Source: Jejubacter sp036620675 (GTDB taxonomy: Bacteria > Pseudomonadota > Gammaproteobacteria > Enterobacterales > Enterobacteriaceae). Taken from it: DNA of 64,000 bases. Numbering within the stretch: the first letter of the stretch is position 1; each line of letters starts with the position of its first letter. A program made the translations under genes and the position numbers. The stretch lies in assembly GCA_036620675.1 (NCBI GenBank), contig JAZHEE010000002.1; one strand, given 5' to 3'. Below are positions 43,076-51,534 of the stretch, one piece after another. A model generated the notes under the pieces. It was not told the origin of the DNA. It worked only from the letters and a program-made list of their open reading frames with translations, and did no database searches.

Positions 43076-43750
43076 ATGGAAAATCAACCTAAGTTGAATA
43101 GCAGTAAAGAAGTTATCGCCTTTCTGGCCGAGCGTTTTCCTCGCTGTTTTAGCGCCGAAGGTGAAGCACGCCCCCTGAAAATTGGTATTTTTCAGGATTT
43201 GGTCGAGCGTGTTCAGGGGGAGATGAGTCTCAGTAAAACCCAACTTCGTTCCGCTCTTCGTCTCTATACTTCCAGCTGGCGTTATCTGTACGGCATTAAG
43301 CCGGGCGCCACGCGCGTTGACCTGGATGGCAACCCCTGCGGTGAACTGGAAGAACAGCACGTTGAACACGCCCGCAAGCAGCTGGAAGAAGCGAAAGCGC
43401 GGGTTCAGGCTCAGCGTGCTGAGAAGCAGGCGAAAAAGCGTGAAGCGAACGGCGAGAGCGAAGTTCCGCGCCGCGAGCGCAAGAGCCGCCCGACTACGCC
43501 CCGGCGTAAGGAGGGGGCCGGGAACAAGCCCCGTGCAGAGAAGCCTGCTGCCAAAGCCGCGCGCGCCGCAGAGCCGCGTCACACGCCGGTAACGGATCTC
43601 TCCGTATTGAAGCCGGGCCAGAGCGTCAAAGTTAAAGCAGGTAACAATGCGATGGACGCCACCGTGCAGGAAGTCACCAAAGACGGCGTTCGTGTGCAGT
43701 TGACTTCTGGTATGTCAATGATAGTACGCGCAGAACACTTGCTGTTCTGA
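43076..43750 (+). CDS. proQ: RNA chaperone ProQ
   Basis: A 224-residue RNA-binding protein with an N-terminal FinO/ProQ domain (about 1-120, including FPRCFSAEGEARPLKIGI and SWRYLYGIKPGATRVDL), a long basic linker rich in Lys, Arg and Ala, and a C-terminal SH3-like domain (LKPGQSVKVKAGNNAMDATVQ). ProQ binds structured 3' ends and sRNAs globally and affects proP expression. It is 20 bases upstream of prc, one operon. Confidence 0.97.
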   Translation: MENQPKLNSSKEVIAFLAERFPRCFSAEGEARPLKIGIFQDLVERVQGEMSLSKTQLRSALRLYTSSWRYLYGIKPGATRVDLDGNPCGELEEQHVEHARKQLEEAKARVQAQRAEKQAKKREANGESEVPRRERKSRPTTPRRKEGAGNKPRAEKPAAKAARAAEPRHTPVTDLSVLKPGQSVKVKAGNNAMDATVQEVTKDGVRVQLTSGMSMIVRAEHLLF

Positions 43751-43770
43751 AACGGAGGTCAACCCAGGGC

Positions 43771-45819
43771 ATGAACAATTTTTTTAAGCTTACGGCTGTC
43801 GCCAGCCTGCTGCTGCTTTCCGGCAGCGCGCTGGCGGTTGAAGATATTACCCGCGCGGATCAGATTCCAACGCTGAAAGAAGAGCCGCAGCATTCAACGG
43901 TAAGCGAGCGTGTGACGTCGCGCTTTACCCGTTCCCACTATCGGCAGTTCAATCTTGATAATGCCTTCTCGGCAAAAATCTTCGATCGCTACCTCAATCT
44001 GCTGGATTACAGCCACAATGTGCTGCTGGCCAGTGATATCGACGAATATGCGAAGAAGAAGAGCCTGATTGGCGATGAGCTGCGCAGCGGACAGTTGGAC
44101 GTTTTCTACGATCTGTTTAACCTGGCACAAAAGCGTCGCTTTGAGCGCTACTCATACGCATTGAAGGTGCTCGATAGGCCGATGGATTTTACCGGCAATG
44201 ACACCTTTAATCTCGATCGCAGCAAGGCGCCCTGGCCGACCAGCGAAGCCGAGCTTAACAAGCTGTGGGACGCTAAGGTTAAGTACGATCAACTGACGCT
44301 GAAACTGACCGGCAAAAGCGATAAAGAGATTCACGACACGCTGTCGCGTCGCTATAACTCAGCCATTCGCCGACTGGCGCAGACCAAGAGCGAAGATGTT
44401 TTCTCGCTGGCGATGACGGCATTCGCTCACGAAATAGACCCCCACACCAACTATTTGTCGCCGCGCAACACCGAGCAGTTCAATACCGAAATGAGCCTGT
44501 CGCTCGAAGGTATTGGCGCCGTGCTGCAGATGGACGATGACTATACCGTCATTAACTCGCTGGTGGCGGGCGGTCCGGCAGCGAAAAGCAAATCACTGAG
44601 CGTCGGCGATCGTATCGTTGGGGTAGGGCAGCCGGGTAAATCCATGCAGGATGTGATCGGCTGGCGTCTGGATGACGTGGTGGCGCTGATCAAAGGCCCG
44701 AAAGGCAGTAAGGTGCGTCTTGAAATCCTGCCGGCGGGCAAAGGCACCAAAACTCGTATCGTCACTCTGACCCGCGAGCGCATCCGCCTTGAAGATCGGG
44801 CGGTGAAGATGTCGGTGAAACACGTCGGTAAAGAGAAGATCGGCGTGCTGGATATTCCAGGCTTCTATGTCGGTCTGACCGATGACGTGAAGGCGCAGCT
44901 TCAGAAACTGTCTCGTCAGCACGTCAGCAGCGTGGTTATCGATCTGCGCTCGAACGGTGGCGGCGCCCTGACGGAGGCGGTATCGCTTTCCGGACTCTTC
45001 ATTCCGAGCGGGCCGGTGGTGCAGGTGCGCGACAATAACGGCAAGGTGCGTGAAGATAGCGACACAGACGGCGTAGTCTATTACAAAGGGCCGCTGGTGG
45101 TGCTGGTCGACCGCTTTAGCGCTTCGGCCTCCGAGATTTTCGCGGCGGCGATGCAGGATTATGGTCGGGCGCTGATCGTCGGTGAACCGACCTTTGGCAA
45201 GGGCACCGTACAGCAGTATCGCTCGCTCAACCGTATCTACGATCAGATGCTGCGTCCGGAATGGCCGGCGCTGGGTTCGGTGCAGTACACCATTCAGAAG
45301 TTCTATCGAATTAATGGCGGCAGTACCCAGCGTAAAGGGGTCACTCCGGATATTCCTATGCCGACTGCCAGCCAGGATACGGAGACCGGCGAGAAATTCG
45401 AGGATAACGCGCTGCCCTGGGATAGCATTAAACCGGCGACCTGGGTACAGGCGGGAGATCTGAAAGGATTTGAACCCGAATTGCTGAAACTGCATCAGCA
45501 GCGGATCGCTAAAGATCCGGAGTTCCAGTTCATTATGAAGGATATCGAGCGCTACAACGCGATGAAGGCGAAACGCAACATCATCTCTCTGAACTACGCC
45601 CAGCGTGAAAAAGAGAACGATGAAGAAGAGGCGACCCGTCTGATGCGCGTTAACGATCGCCTGAAGCGAGAAGGTAAGCCGCTGCTGAAGAAAATCGACG
45701 ATCTTCCCAAAAATTACCAGGAGCCGGATCCTTATCTTGACGAGACGGTTCATATCGCCAGCGATCTGGCGAAAATGGAACAGGTGCGGCCGGCTCAGCA
45801 GCCCGAAAGCGCACAATAA
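43771..45819 (+). CDS. prc: Tail-specific periplasmic protease Prc
   Basis: A 682-residue S41 protease with a signal peptide ending ALA (about 20-22), a PDZ domain (about 240-330) and the Ser-Lys dyad Ser452 (FSASASE) and Lys477 (FGKGTVQ). It processes the C-terminus of FtsI and, with NlpI, degrades MepM. FtsI-like and MepM proteins are both encoded in this window. The start follows ACGGAGGTC. A strong terminator lies just downstream. Confidence 0.97.
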   Translation: MNNFFKLTAVASLLLLSGSALAVEDITRADQIPTLKEEPQHSTVSERVTSRFTRSHYRQFNLDNAFSAKIFDRYLNLLDYSHNVLLASDIDEYAKKKSLIGDELRSGQLDVFYDLFNLAQKRRFERYSYALKVLDRPMDFTGNDTFNLDRSKAPWPTSEAELNKLWDAKVKYDQLTLKLTGKSDKEIHDTLSRRYNSAIRRLAQTKSEDVFSLAMTAFAHEIDPHTNYLSPRNTEQFNTEMSLSLEGIGAVLQMDDDYTVINSLVAGGPAAKSKSLSVGDRIVGVGQPGKSMQDVIGWRLDDVVALIKGPKGSKVRLEILPAGKGTKTRIVTLTRERIRLEDRAVKMSVKHVGKEKIGVLDIPGFYVGLTDDVKAQLQKLSRQHVSSVVIDLRSNGGGALTEAVSLSGLFIPSGPVVQVRDNNGKVREDSDTDGVVYYKGPLVVLVDRFSASASEIFAAAMQDYGRALIVGEPTFGKGTVQQYRSLNRIYDQMLRPEWPALGSVQYTIQKFYRINGGSTQRKGVTPDIPMPTASQDTETGEKFEDNALPWDSIKPATWVQAGDLKGFEPELLKLHQQRIAKDPEFQFIMKDIERYNAMKAKRNIISLNYAQREKENDEEEATRLMRVNDRLKREGKPLLKKIDDLPKNYQEPDPYLDETVHIASDLAKMEQVRPAQQPESAQ

Positions 45820-45825
45820 TCCCTC

Positions 45826-45857
45826 AACAGGCACAAAGTTTTGTGCCTGTTTTTTTA
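45826..45857 (+). terminator. Rho-independent terminator after prc
   Basis: AACAGGCACAA pairs with TTGTGCCTGTT around a short AGT(T) loop, followed by seven to eight T residues. It ends the proQ-prc transcript. Confidence 0.9.
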
Positions 45858-46012
45858 GCCTTTCTCTGTATTGCGTTAGCTAAATGCTACAAAATGTAAA
45901 GATATGTCTTTTTCGTCACCTGACGGCCTCCGATCGTTGAAAATAACGCTTTCGCACCTCACGATGTGAGGAATCGCGTAGTGCGTTTTGTTTAAACGAG
46001 GTTAAAAAAATT

Positions 46013-46894
46013 ATGATGCGAATCGCGCTTTTCCTGCTGACCAACCTTGCTGTGATGGTCGTCTTCGGGATTGTGCTAAGCCTGACAGGGATTCAGTCCA
46101 GTAGCGTTACCGGTCTGTTGATTATGGCGCTGCTGTTTGGCTTTGGCGGTTCTATCGTGTCGCTGATGATGTCCAAATGGATGGCGCTGCGCTCGGTAGG
46201 TGGGGAAGTGATTGAACAGCCGCGTAACGAGACGGAACGCTGGCTGCTGGAAACCGTAAGCCGTCAGGCGCAGCAGGTGGGGATCGCCATGCCGCAGGTG
46301 GCTATCTATCATGCGCCGGATATCAATGCGTTCGCTACCGGCGCCCGTCGCGACGCCTCCCTGGTCGCGGTCAGCACGGGGTTGCTGCAAAACATGAATC
46401 AGGATGAAGCCGAAGCGGTTATTGCCCACGAAATCAGCCACGTGGCGAATGGCGATATGGTGACGATGACGCTGATCCAGGGGGTAGTGAACACCTTCGT
46501 AATCTTTGTCTCACGTATTATCGCGCAGCTGGCTGCCGGCTTCCTGAGCGGCAACCGCGATGAAGGCGAAAGCTCCAACGGCAACCCGATGATCTACTTC
46601 GCGGTTTCTATGGTGCTGGAACTGGTATTTGGCATCCTCGCCAGTATTATTACCATGTGGTTCTCGCGCTACCGGGAGTTTCACGCCGACGCCGGATCCG
46701 CGAAGCTGGTGGGCCGTGAGAAGATGATTGCAGCCCTGCAGCGTCTGAAGACCAGCTACGAGCCGCAGGAAGCCAGCAGTATGATGGCATTCTGCATCAA
46801 CGGTAAGGGTAAGTCCTTCAGCGAACTGTTTATGAGCCACCCGCCGCTCGATAAGCGTATCGAAGCGCTGCGTAGCGGAGAGTACCTGAAGTAA
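46013..46894 (+). CDS. htpX: Heat-shock membrane protease HtpX
   Basis: A 293-residue M48 zinc metalloprotease of the inner membrane that helps FtsH remove damaged membrane proteins. Two N-terminal helices (about 4-25 and 33-55) precede the active site HEISH (His139, Glu140, His143). The downstream Glu ligand is in REFHADAGSA. Two further hydrophobic segments lie at about 158-180 and 193-215. The length equals that of E. coli. The upstream region (45895-46000) has GTAAAGATATGTC and GTTGAAA elements that could be Cpx- or heat-shock-related, but neither is a clear match. Confidence 0.97.
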   Translation: MMRIALFLLTNLAVMVVFGIVLSLTGIQSSSVTGLLIMALLFGFGGSIVSLMMSKWMALRSVGGEVIEQPRNETERWLLETVSRQAQQVGIAMPQVAIYHAPDINAFATGARRDASLVAVSTGLLQNMNQDEAEAVIAHEISHVANGDMVTMTLIQGVVNTFVIFVSRIIAQLAAGFLSGNRDEGESSNGNPMIYFAVSMVLELVFGILASIITMWFSRYREFHADAGSAKLVGREKMIAALQRLKTSYEPQEASSMMAFCINGKGKSFSELFMSHPPLDKRIEALRSGEYLK

Positions 46895-46907
46895 TTTGGG
46901 GAATAAT

Positions 46908-46935
46908 AAAAAAGCGCCGAATGGCGCTTTTTTTA
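46908..46935 (+). terminator. Rho-independent terminator after htpX
   Basis: AAAGCGCC pairs with GGCGCTTT around GAAT, with A-rich sequence before and TTTTTTT after, so it may be bidirectional. It starts 14 bases after the htpX stop. Confidence 0.9.
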
Positions 46936-47224
46936 GGTTCATCGCGGATTAGCATGAAGATGAGGTTAGCGTGGTTAGCTCATTTTCTGGGTGAATATAC
47001 CGCGCAGGAGAAAATTCCGTTTACTTTAAGGTGAGCTTGCTTATGCTGTTTGCGGGGCTGGGGGATTGGGCTTTACATGCGCTGCCAGCTGGCCCGTTCA
47101 GCGGTGATGAATCAACTGAGAAGCAGAAACTCAAAGTGAACGGAACAGCCCACCATATCGTCTTGTTCTGCTGGTTTTTTGCTTCCATTTTTAAATATTC
47201 CACGCTAAAGCACGATAAACCTTT
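46936..47224. other. Intergenic region between htpX and yebQ
   Basis: About 290 bases without a supported gene. Short open frames exist on both strands over the same stretch (47021-47203 minus, 47031-47237 plus); neither has a good ribosome site or a recognisable product. AGCAGAA at about 47118 can pair with TTCTGCT at about 47166, followed by GGTTTTTTGC, which could be the end of an unrecognised transcript. Confidence 0.35.
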
Positions 47225-48595
47225 TTACGCCCGGTAGCGGGGTTGTCGCAGGCGCAGGCTGCTGATGATCGCAGCAATGCAGGCAAAGCTCGCCGCCAGC
47301 CAGAGGGCGGACTGCGTACCGCTATCGTGGAAAAAATTAAACATCAGCGCTACCAGCGCGGCCCCGATACTCTGCCCGGTCAGGCGCGCAGTGCCCAGCA
47401 TCCCGCTGGCGCTACCGCTGCGGTTATGCGGAGCGCTGGAGATTAGCGTATGGTTATTGGGCGACTGGAAGAGGGCGAAGCCAGCGCCGCACAGGGCCAT
47501 ACGCCAGATGATGTCCATATCGCCAGGAGTATCCGTGAGTAGCGCCAGCGCTGCCAGACCTGCGGTAAACAGCAAGAGCCCCAGAGCGCCTAACAGCCCG
47601 GCGTGAACATGTTCGATCAGCCGCCCGGCTATGGGCGCTACCAGCATGGTGGCGATGGGCCACGGCGTCAGCAGCAATCCGGTTTCTACTTCGCTGCGGC
47701 CCAGCTCCCCCTGCATCCAGAACGGTAGCGCGACCAGCGCCAGCATTTGGGCGATAAATGAACAGATGGAGGTGGCCATCGATAGCGAAAATATCGGAAT
47801 ACGTAGCAGATCCACCGGCAGTAGCGGTACTTCCAGACGCAGCTGGCGGCGCACGAACAGCGTGCCGATAATCAACAACGCGATAAACTCCGCGGCCACC
47901 AGCAGCGGCGATTGTCCCTGGGCAAAGCCGCTCAGCGCGCCAATCAGCAGGCCGAAGGTCAGGGCGTTCATGAGCGCGCTGGTCAGGTCGAAACGCTGAT
48001 GCTGTTTTTCAGTATTGGCGGGCAACCAGCGCAATGCCAGAATCAGGCCTGAGACCCCGATGGGGAGGTTAATCAGGAACAGCCAGTGCCAGGTGGCGAC
48101 TGACAGAATCGCGGCGGCGACCGTAGGGCCAGCTGCGGCGGAGACCGCTACAATTAGTGCGTTAATAGCGAGCCCACGCCCCAACCGGGCGCGTGGATAG
48201 ATCAGGCGAATCAGCGCCGTATTCACGCTCATCAGTGCCGCGGCGCTCAACCCCTGGAGTACCCGTGCCACAATTAGCCACTCCAGGGAAGGGGAAAGGG
48301 CGCACATCAGCGACGTCAGGCTGAACAGCGCCAGCCCGTAACGGTAGATACGCCGGTAGCCGACCATATCACCCAAAAAAGAGAATGACAGCAGCGCGAC
48401 CATAATGGCCATTTGATAGGCGTTAACCACCCAGATGGTGCTGGCCGGGCTGGCCTGAAGCTCCTGAGACAGCGTCGGCAGGGCAACATTGGCGATTGCC
48501 CCATCAAGCACTGACATCATAATGCCCAGAGCAATGGTGATAATGGCGCCGTAGCGCTGGGGCAGCGGCATGCCGTCTGCGGGAGTTTTTTCCAT
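47225..48595 (-). CDS. yebQ: DHA2-type MFS transporter YebQ
   Basis: A 456-residue drug:H+ antiporter-type transporter with about 14 membrane segments. The start MEKTPADGMPLPQRYG at 48595 aligns with the E. coli start; the frame opens further up only through a TTG. The DHA2 signature motif C region (SAAAGPTVAAAIL) and motif A-like LGDMVGYRRIYRYG are visible. The substrate is unknown. It is divergent from kdgR, as in E. coli. Confidence 0.94.
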   Translation of the reverse strand: MEKTPADGMPLPQRYGAIITIALGIMMSVLDGAIANVALPTLSQELQASPASTIWVVNAYQMAIMVALLSFSFLGDMVGYRRIYRYGLALFSLTSLMCALSPSLEWLIVARVLQGLSAAALMSVNTALIRLIYPRARLGRGLAINALIVAVSAAAGPTVAAAILSVATWHWLFLINLPIGVSGLILALRWLPANTEKQHQRFDLTSALMNALTFGLLIGALSGFAQGQSPLLVAAEFIALLIIGTLFVRRQLRLEVPLLPVDLLRIPIFSLSMATSICSFIAQMLALVALPFWMQGELGRSEVETGLLLTPWPIATMLVAPIAGRLIEHVHAGLLGALGLLLFTAGLAALALLTDTPGDMDIIWRMALCGAGFALFQSPNNHTLISSAPHNRSGSASGMLGTARLTGQSIGAALVALMFNFFHDSGTQSALWLAASFACIAAIISSLRLRQPRYRA

Positions 48596-48771
48596 AAAAT
48601 GACGAATCAGTGGCAAAAGTTTAATAAAGAGACCAGTTTATCACTGAAGGTTCTGGTGCATGTCGCAGATTTGTAACGAAACAGGCCGGGATCGATTGCG
48701 GATCGCGAAGGGGCCAATTATACTAAAAACCAGTTCTGATTTTTATAAAACAAGTTGCGCCGAGGTGATGA

Positions 48772-49563
48772 ATGGCAGTTGCAGATTTGGATAAACAGCC
48801 GGATTCGGTCTCTTCCGTCCTGAAGGTGTTCGGTATTCTTCAGGCGTTGGGAGAAGAGCGCGAGATAGGGATAACCGAGCTGTCGCAGCGCGTAATGATG
48901 TCGAAAAGTACGGTATACCGCTTTTTACAGACCATGAAATCGCTCGGTTATGTCGCTCAGGAAGGGGAATCTGAAAAATACTCCCTGACCCTGAAGCTTT
49001 TTGAACTGGGCGCCCGTTCGCTGCAGAATGTCGATCTGATTCGTAGTGCCGATATTCAGATGCGCGAACTGTCGCGTCAGACGAAGGAAACCATCCATCT
49101 TGGCGCGCTGGATGAAGACAGTATCGTCTACATCCACAAGATAGATTCGATGTATAACCTGCGTATGTATTCGCGCATTGGCCGCCGCAATCCGCTGCAC
49201 AGTACCGCTATCGGGAAGGTGCTACTGGCCTGGCGTGACCGCGATGAGGTGAAGGAAATTCTCTCTCAGATAGAATATACCCGCAGCACTTCCCGCACTA
49301 TCGGCAGCGCTGAAGAGCTGCTTCCGGTACTGGATAGCGTTAAAGAGGTGGGTTACGGCGAAGATAACGAAGAGCAGGAAGAAGGACTGCGCTGCATTGC
49401 GGTGCCGGTATTCGACCGTTTCGGCGTGGTGATTGCTGGTCTGAGTATTTCGTTCCCGACCCTGCGCTTTTCAGAGGAAAAGCTGCATGAATATGTGGCG
49501 ATGCTGCATCGCGCCGCGCGCAATATCTCGGAGCAGATGGGCTATCACGACTATCCGTTCTGA
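48772..49563 (+). CDS. kdgR: IclR-family repressor KdgR
   Basis: A 263-residue IclR-type regulator with an N-terminal winged helix (about 12-75, with ITELSQRVMMSKSTVYRFLQTM) and an effector-binding domain (about 90-260, with GRRNPLHSTAIGKVLLAW and EEGLRCIAVPVFDRFG). KdgR binds KDG and represses uptake and catabolism of pectin-derived uronates, including eda in E. coli; eda is also in this window. A 14-bp-stem hairpin follows. Confidence 0.97.
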   Translation: MAVADLDKQPDSVSSVLKVFGILQALGEEREIGITELSQRVMMSKSTVYRFLQTMKSLGYVAQEGESEKYSLTLKLFELGARSLQNVDLIRSADIQMRELSRQTKETIHLGALDEDSIVYIHKIDSMYNLRMYSRIGRRNPLHSTAIGKVLLAWRDRDEVKEILSQIEYTRSTSRTIGSAEELLPVLDSVKEVGYGEDNEEQEEGLRCIAVPVFDRFGVVIAGLSISFPTLRFSEEKLHEYVAMLHRAARNISEQMGYHDYPF

Positions 49564-49564
49564 T

Positions 49565-49597
49565 GAATACGGCCCCGCGTTGTGCGGGGCCGTATTC
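49565..49597. terminator. Bidirectional hairpin between kdgR and yobH
   Basis: GAATACGGCCCCGC pairs perfectly with GCGGGGCCGTATTC around GTTGT. It fills the space between the convergent stops. There is little T-tract (ACTTATTT on the plus side), but the stem is very stable. Confidence 0.75.
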
Positions 49598-49599
49598 AC

Positions 49600-49842
49600 T
49601 TATTTACCGTCGTCGACTGCATCGCCGGTTTTACGCAGCACCGGGCAGTCCGTAATACCAATAATACCGCTGTCGGTATGAACATACTGAACGGTTTGCG
49701 TACTGCGGGCGGTCAGATACTTACACTGCAGCCCCAGCCCTGCAGCATTCTCCTTGCTGCCGATAAGCACCCCATAGCCGCTCAGTAATAAGCCAATCCA
49801 GATGAGCGCCAGCACAATAATGATACGAATCAGGATGCGCAT
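49600..49842 (-). CDS. yobH: Small membrane/exported protein YobH
   Basis: An 80-residue protein closely similar to E. coli YobH (79). A hydrophobic N-terminal segment (IRIIIVLALIWIGLLLSGYG) is a signal anchor or signal peptide; the rest is probably periplasmic with cysteines in LQCKYL and DCPVL. Function unknown. Located between kdgR and mgrB as in E. coli. Confidence 0.93.
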   Translation of the reverse strand: MRILIRIIIVLALIWIGLLLSGYGVLIGSKENAAGLGLQCKYLTARSTQTVQYVHTDSGIIGITDCPVLRKTGDAVDDGK

Positions 49843-49945
49843 TATTCCCTCTTATTTGATATTGATATGCAAAACCAGGTTAAATCAGCAGGCAGCGCTT
49901 AACAATCTGATGATTCCTAAAGGAAACGCTGAATGAGTGAAGTTT

Positions 49946-49972
49946 GGTTTAACCTGCGGATGCCAGGATAAT
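49946..49972 (+). promoter_or_regulatory. Candidate PhoP-dependent promoter of mgrB
   Basis: GGTTTA (49946-49951) matches a PhoP half-site and lies 15 bases before GATAAT (49967-49972), a good -10. The upstream half-site is poorly conserved (GAGTGA), so PhoP control is inferred mainly from the known regulation of mgrB in E. coli and Salmonella. The leader would be about 25-30 bases. Confidence 0.45.
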
Positions 49973-50004
49973 AGCATACCATGCCCAATAACGATGGAGT
50001 CGCT

Positions 50005-50148
50005 GTGAGAAAATACTGGTGGATTATCCTGATAGTCGTCCTTATCGCCTGCCTGCTGATGTGGACTCAGATGTTGAACGCTATGTGCGATCAGGATGAA
50101 CCATTCTTCAACGGTATTTGCGTCGTGAATAAATTTATTCCCTGGTAG
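50005..50148 (+). CDS. mgrB: PhoQ inhibitor MgrB
   Basis: A 47-residue single-pass inner membrane protein, exactly the length of E. coli MgrB, starting with GTG (MRKYWWIILIVVLIACLLMW...). The membrane segment is about 4-22. The two periplasmic cysteines needed for activity are present (Cys28 in MCDQD and Cys39 in NGICV), and the C-terminus is FIPW as in E. coli. It inhibits PhoQ in a PhoP-controlled feedback loop. Loss of MgrB causes polymyxin resistance in Klebsiella; this copy looks intact. Confidence 0.96.
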   Translation: MRKYWWIILIVVLIACLLMWTQMLNAMCDQDEPFFNGICVVNKFIPW

Positions 50149-50222
50149 CCGCCGCAGGCGCTCACCCGGGTGGTGTCCCGGACGGACCCGCGGTAGAATT
50201 CGGGTTTGTTTGAGGTGGTTAA

Positions 50223-50495
50223 ATGAATGAATTCATGAATACGTTAAACGTGACGTCGCTGGCGGTTTCCGGACTGATACTGGTCGTTGGCCTGGTGGTG
50301 TGGTTTTTTGTGAATCGCGCGAGCGTGAGGGCCAGTGAGCAGGTCGCGCTGCTGGAAGCGATGCTTGAGCAGCAGAAACGTCAGAACGCGCTGTTGCGTC
50401 GCCTGTGTGAGGCCAGCGAACCAGAAAAGGAAGTGCCGGCGCTGGTTTCGGACGATAGCGATGAGGAGCTGGTGCGACTGGTCGCGGAGCGCTGA
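50223..50495 (+). CDS. yebO: Small membrane protein YebO
   Basis: A 90-residue protein with one N-terminal membrane segment (about 12-29, SGLILVVGLVVWFFVNRAS), a conserved coiled-coil-like stretch (EQVALLEAMLEQQKRQNALLRRL, about 39-61) and an acidic tail ending RLVAER as in E. coli YebO. Function unknown. It lies 74 bases after mgrB and may share its transcript. Confidence 0.93.
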   Translation: MNEFMNTLNVTSLAVSGLILVVGLVVWFFVNRASVRASEQVALLEAMLEQQKRQNALLRRLCEASEPEKEVPALVSDDSDEELVRLVAER

Positions 50496-50535
50496 ATCTG
50501 CTATATCATCCAGAGGCTGATTCCGCGGAGGCCCG

Positions 50536-51534
50536 ATGCCCTGGAAAAACCCCTGGTATGATCCCCAACTGGCGCACCACCTTCCCGATGGTTTTCGTAA
50601 TATCGAGCCGGGTCGGCGACAGCCCGGCGATTTAAAGCGCTGGCGCAAAATGCGGCGTGAGCAGGGCCTGCCCAGGCCTCCCGCAGAAGGCTATCCCGGC
50701 TTTATCGCCCGCTGGTGGCAATATGCCGAAATTCAGGGCGATAGCGACGCCGTCTGGTGGCTGGGACATGCCACGCTATTGCTGCGCCTTAATGGCCGCT
50801 ATTTGTTGACCGATCCTGTCTTCTCTCTGCGCGCTTCTCCACTTCGCTTTTGGGGGCCTCAACGCCGGACGCCGTTGGCCCTTAAGCCGGATGATTTGCC
50901 GCATCTCGATGCGGTACTGATTTCTCATAACCATTATGATCATCTGGACTGCGCCAGCATCCGATCGCTGCATCGCCGCTTTCCGAATGTCGTCTTCTTC
51001 GTTCCCGTGGGGCTGGGAACCTGGTTTCGGCGCCGGGGGATCCGTCGGGTTGTCGAGCGCGACTGGTGGCAGAGCCATGAGTTGAATGGTATTACGCTGA
51101 CTGCCGTGCCGGCGCGCCACTGGAGCATGCGTACTCCCTGGGATCGCAATCGCTCGCTGTGGTGTGGCTGGGTGGCAGAGAGCGCCGACCGACGCTTCTG
51201 GTTCAGCGGCGATACCGGCTACAGCGAACTGCTGTTGGAGATCCCGCAGCGCCTTGGGGTACTGGATGGCGCGGCGATCCCCGTTGGCGCCTATGAGCCG
51301 CGCTGGTTTATGCGCTATCACCATATGGGCCCTCAGGATGCCGTGGCGCTGTGGCAGGCGATTGGGCGGCCTATTGCTATTCCTGTACACTGGGGCGTTT
51401 TTGAGCTGGCGGACGAGTCGCTGGATGCGCCACCGCGAGAATTGCGCGCGGCGCTTAGCGCAGCAGGGGAGGAGGAAGAGGCGGATTTCCGCCCGCTGCG
51501 CATTGGTCAGTATTTGACGCTCGAGCGGAAATAA
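50536..51534 (+). CDS. Metallo-beta-lactamase-fold hydrolase, NAPE-PLD/UlaG-like
   Basis: A 332-residue metal-dependent hydrolase. The metal-binding HxHxDH motif is His131, His133, Asp135, His136 (SHNHYDH). Further expected ligands are His in PARHWS, Asp in FSGDTGY, and the C-terminal His in PVHWG. The pattern WWLGHATLLLRLNG at the start of the fold is typical of the subgroup that includes N-acyl-phosphatidylethanolamine phospholipase D and UlaG-like lactonases. The substrate is unknown; a lipid-type phosphodiester is one possibility. It is not at this place in E. coli, so it is an accessory insertion between yebO and yobF. Confidence 0.85.
   Translation: MPWKNPWYDPQLAHHLPDGFRNIEPGRRQPGDLKRWRKMRREQGLPRPPAEGYPGFIARWWQYAEIQGDSDAVWWLGHATLLLRLNGRYLLTDPVFSLRASPLRFWGPQRRTPLALKPDDLPHLDAVLISHNHYDHLDCASIRSLHRRFPNVVFFVPVGLGTWFRRRGIRRVVERDWWQSHELNGITLTAVPARHWSMRTPWDRNRSLWCGWVAESADRRFWFSGDTGYSELLLEIPQRLGVLDGAAIPVGAYEPRWFMRYHHMGPQDAVALWQAIGRPIAIPVHWGVFELADESLDAPPRELRAALSAAGEEEEADFRPLRIGQYLTLERK

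Noticed and set aside
45895..46000. CpxR box and sigma-32 promoter for htpX
   Set aside because: GTAAAGATATGTC has only one good half-site and the -10 after GTTGAAA does not match well; mentioned only in the htpX entry.
47021..47237. Overlapping small open frames on both strands after htpX
   Set aside because: Neither has a proper ribosome site or known relatives; they share the same bases, so at most one could be real.
48710..48771. KdgR operator at its own promoter
   Set aside because: TTTTTATAAAACAAG is only loosely like the KdgR consensus; no convincing palindrome.
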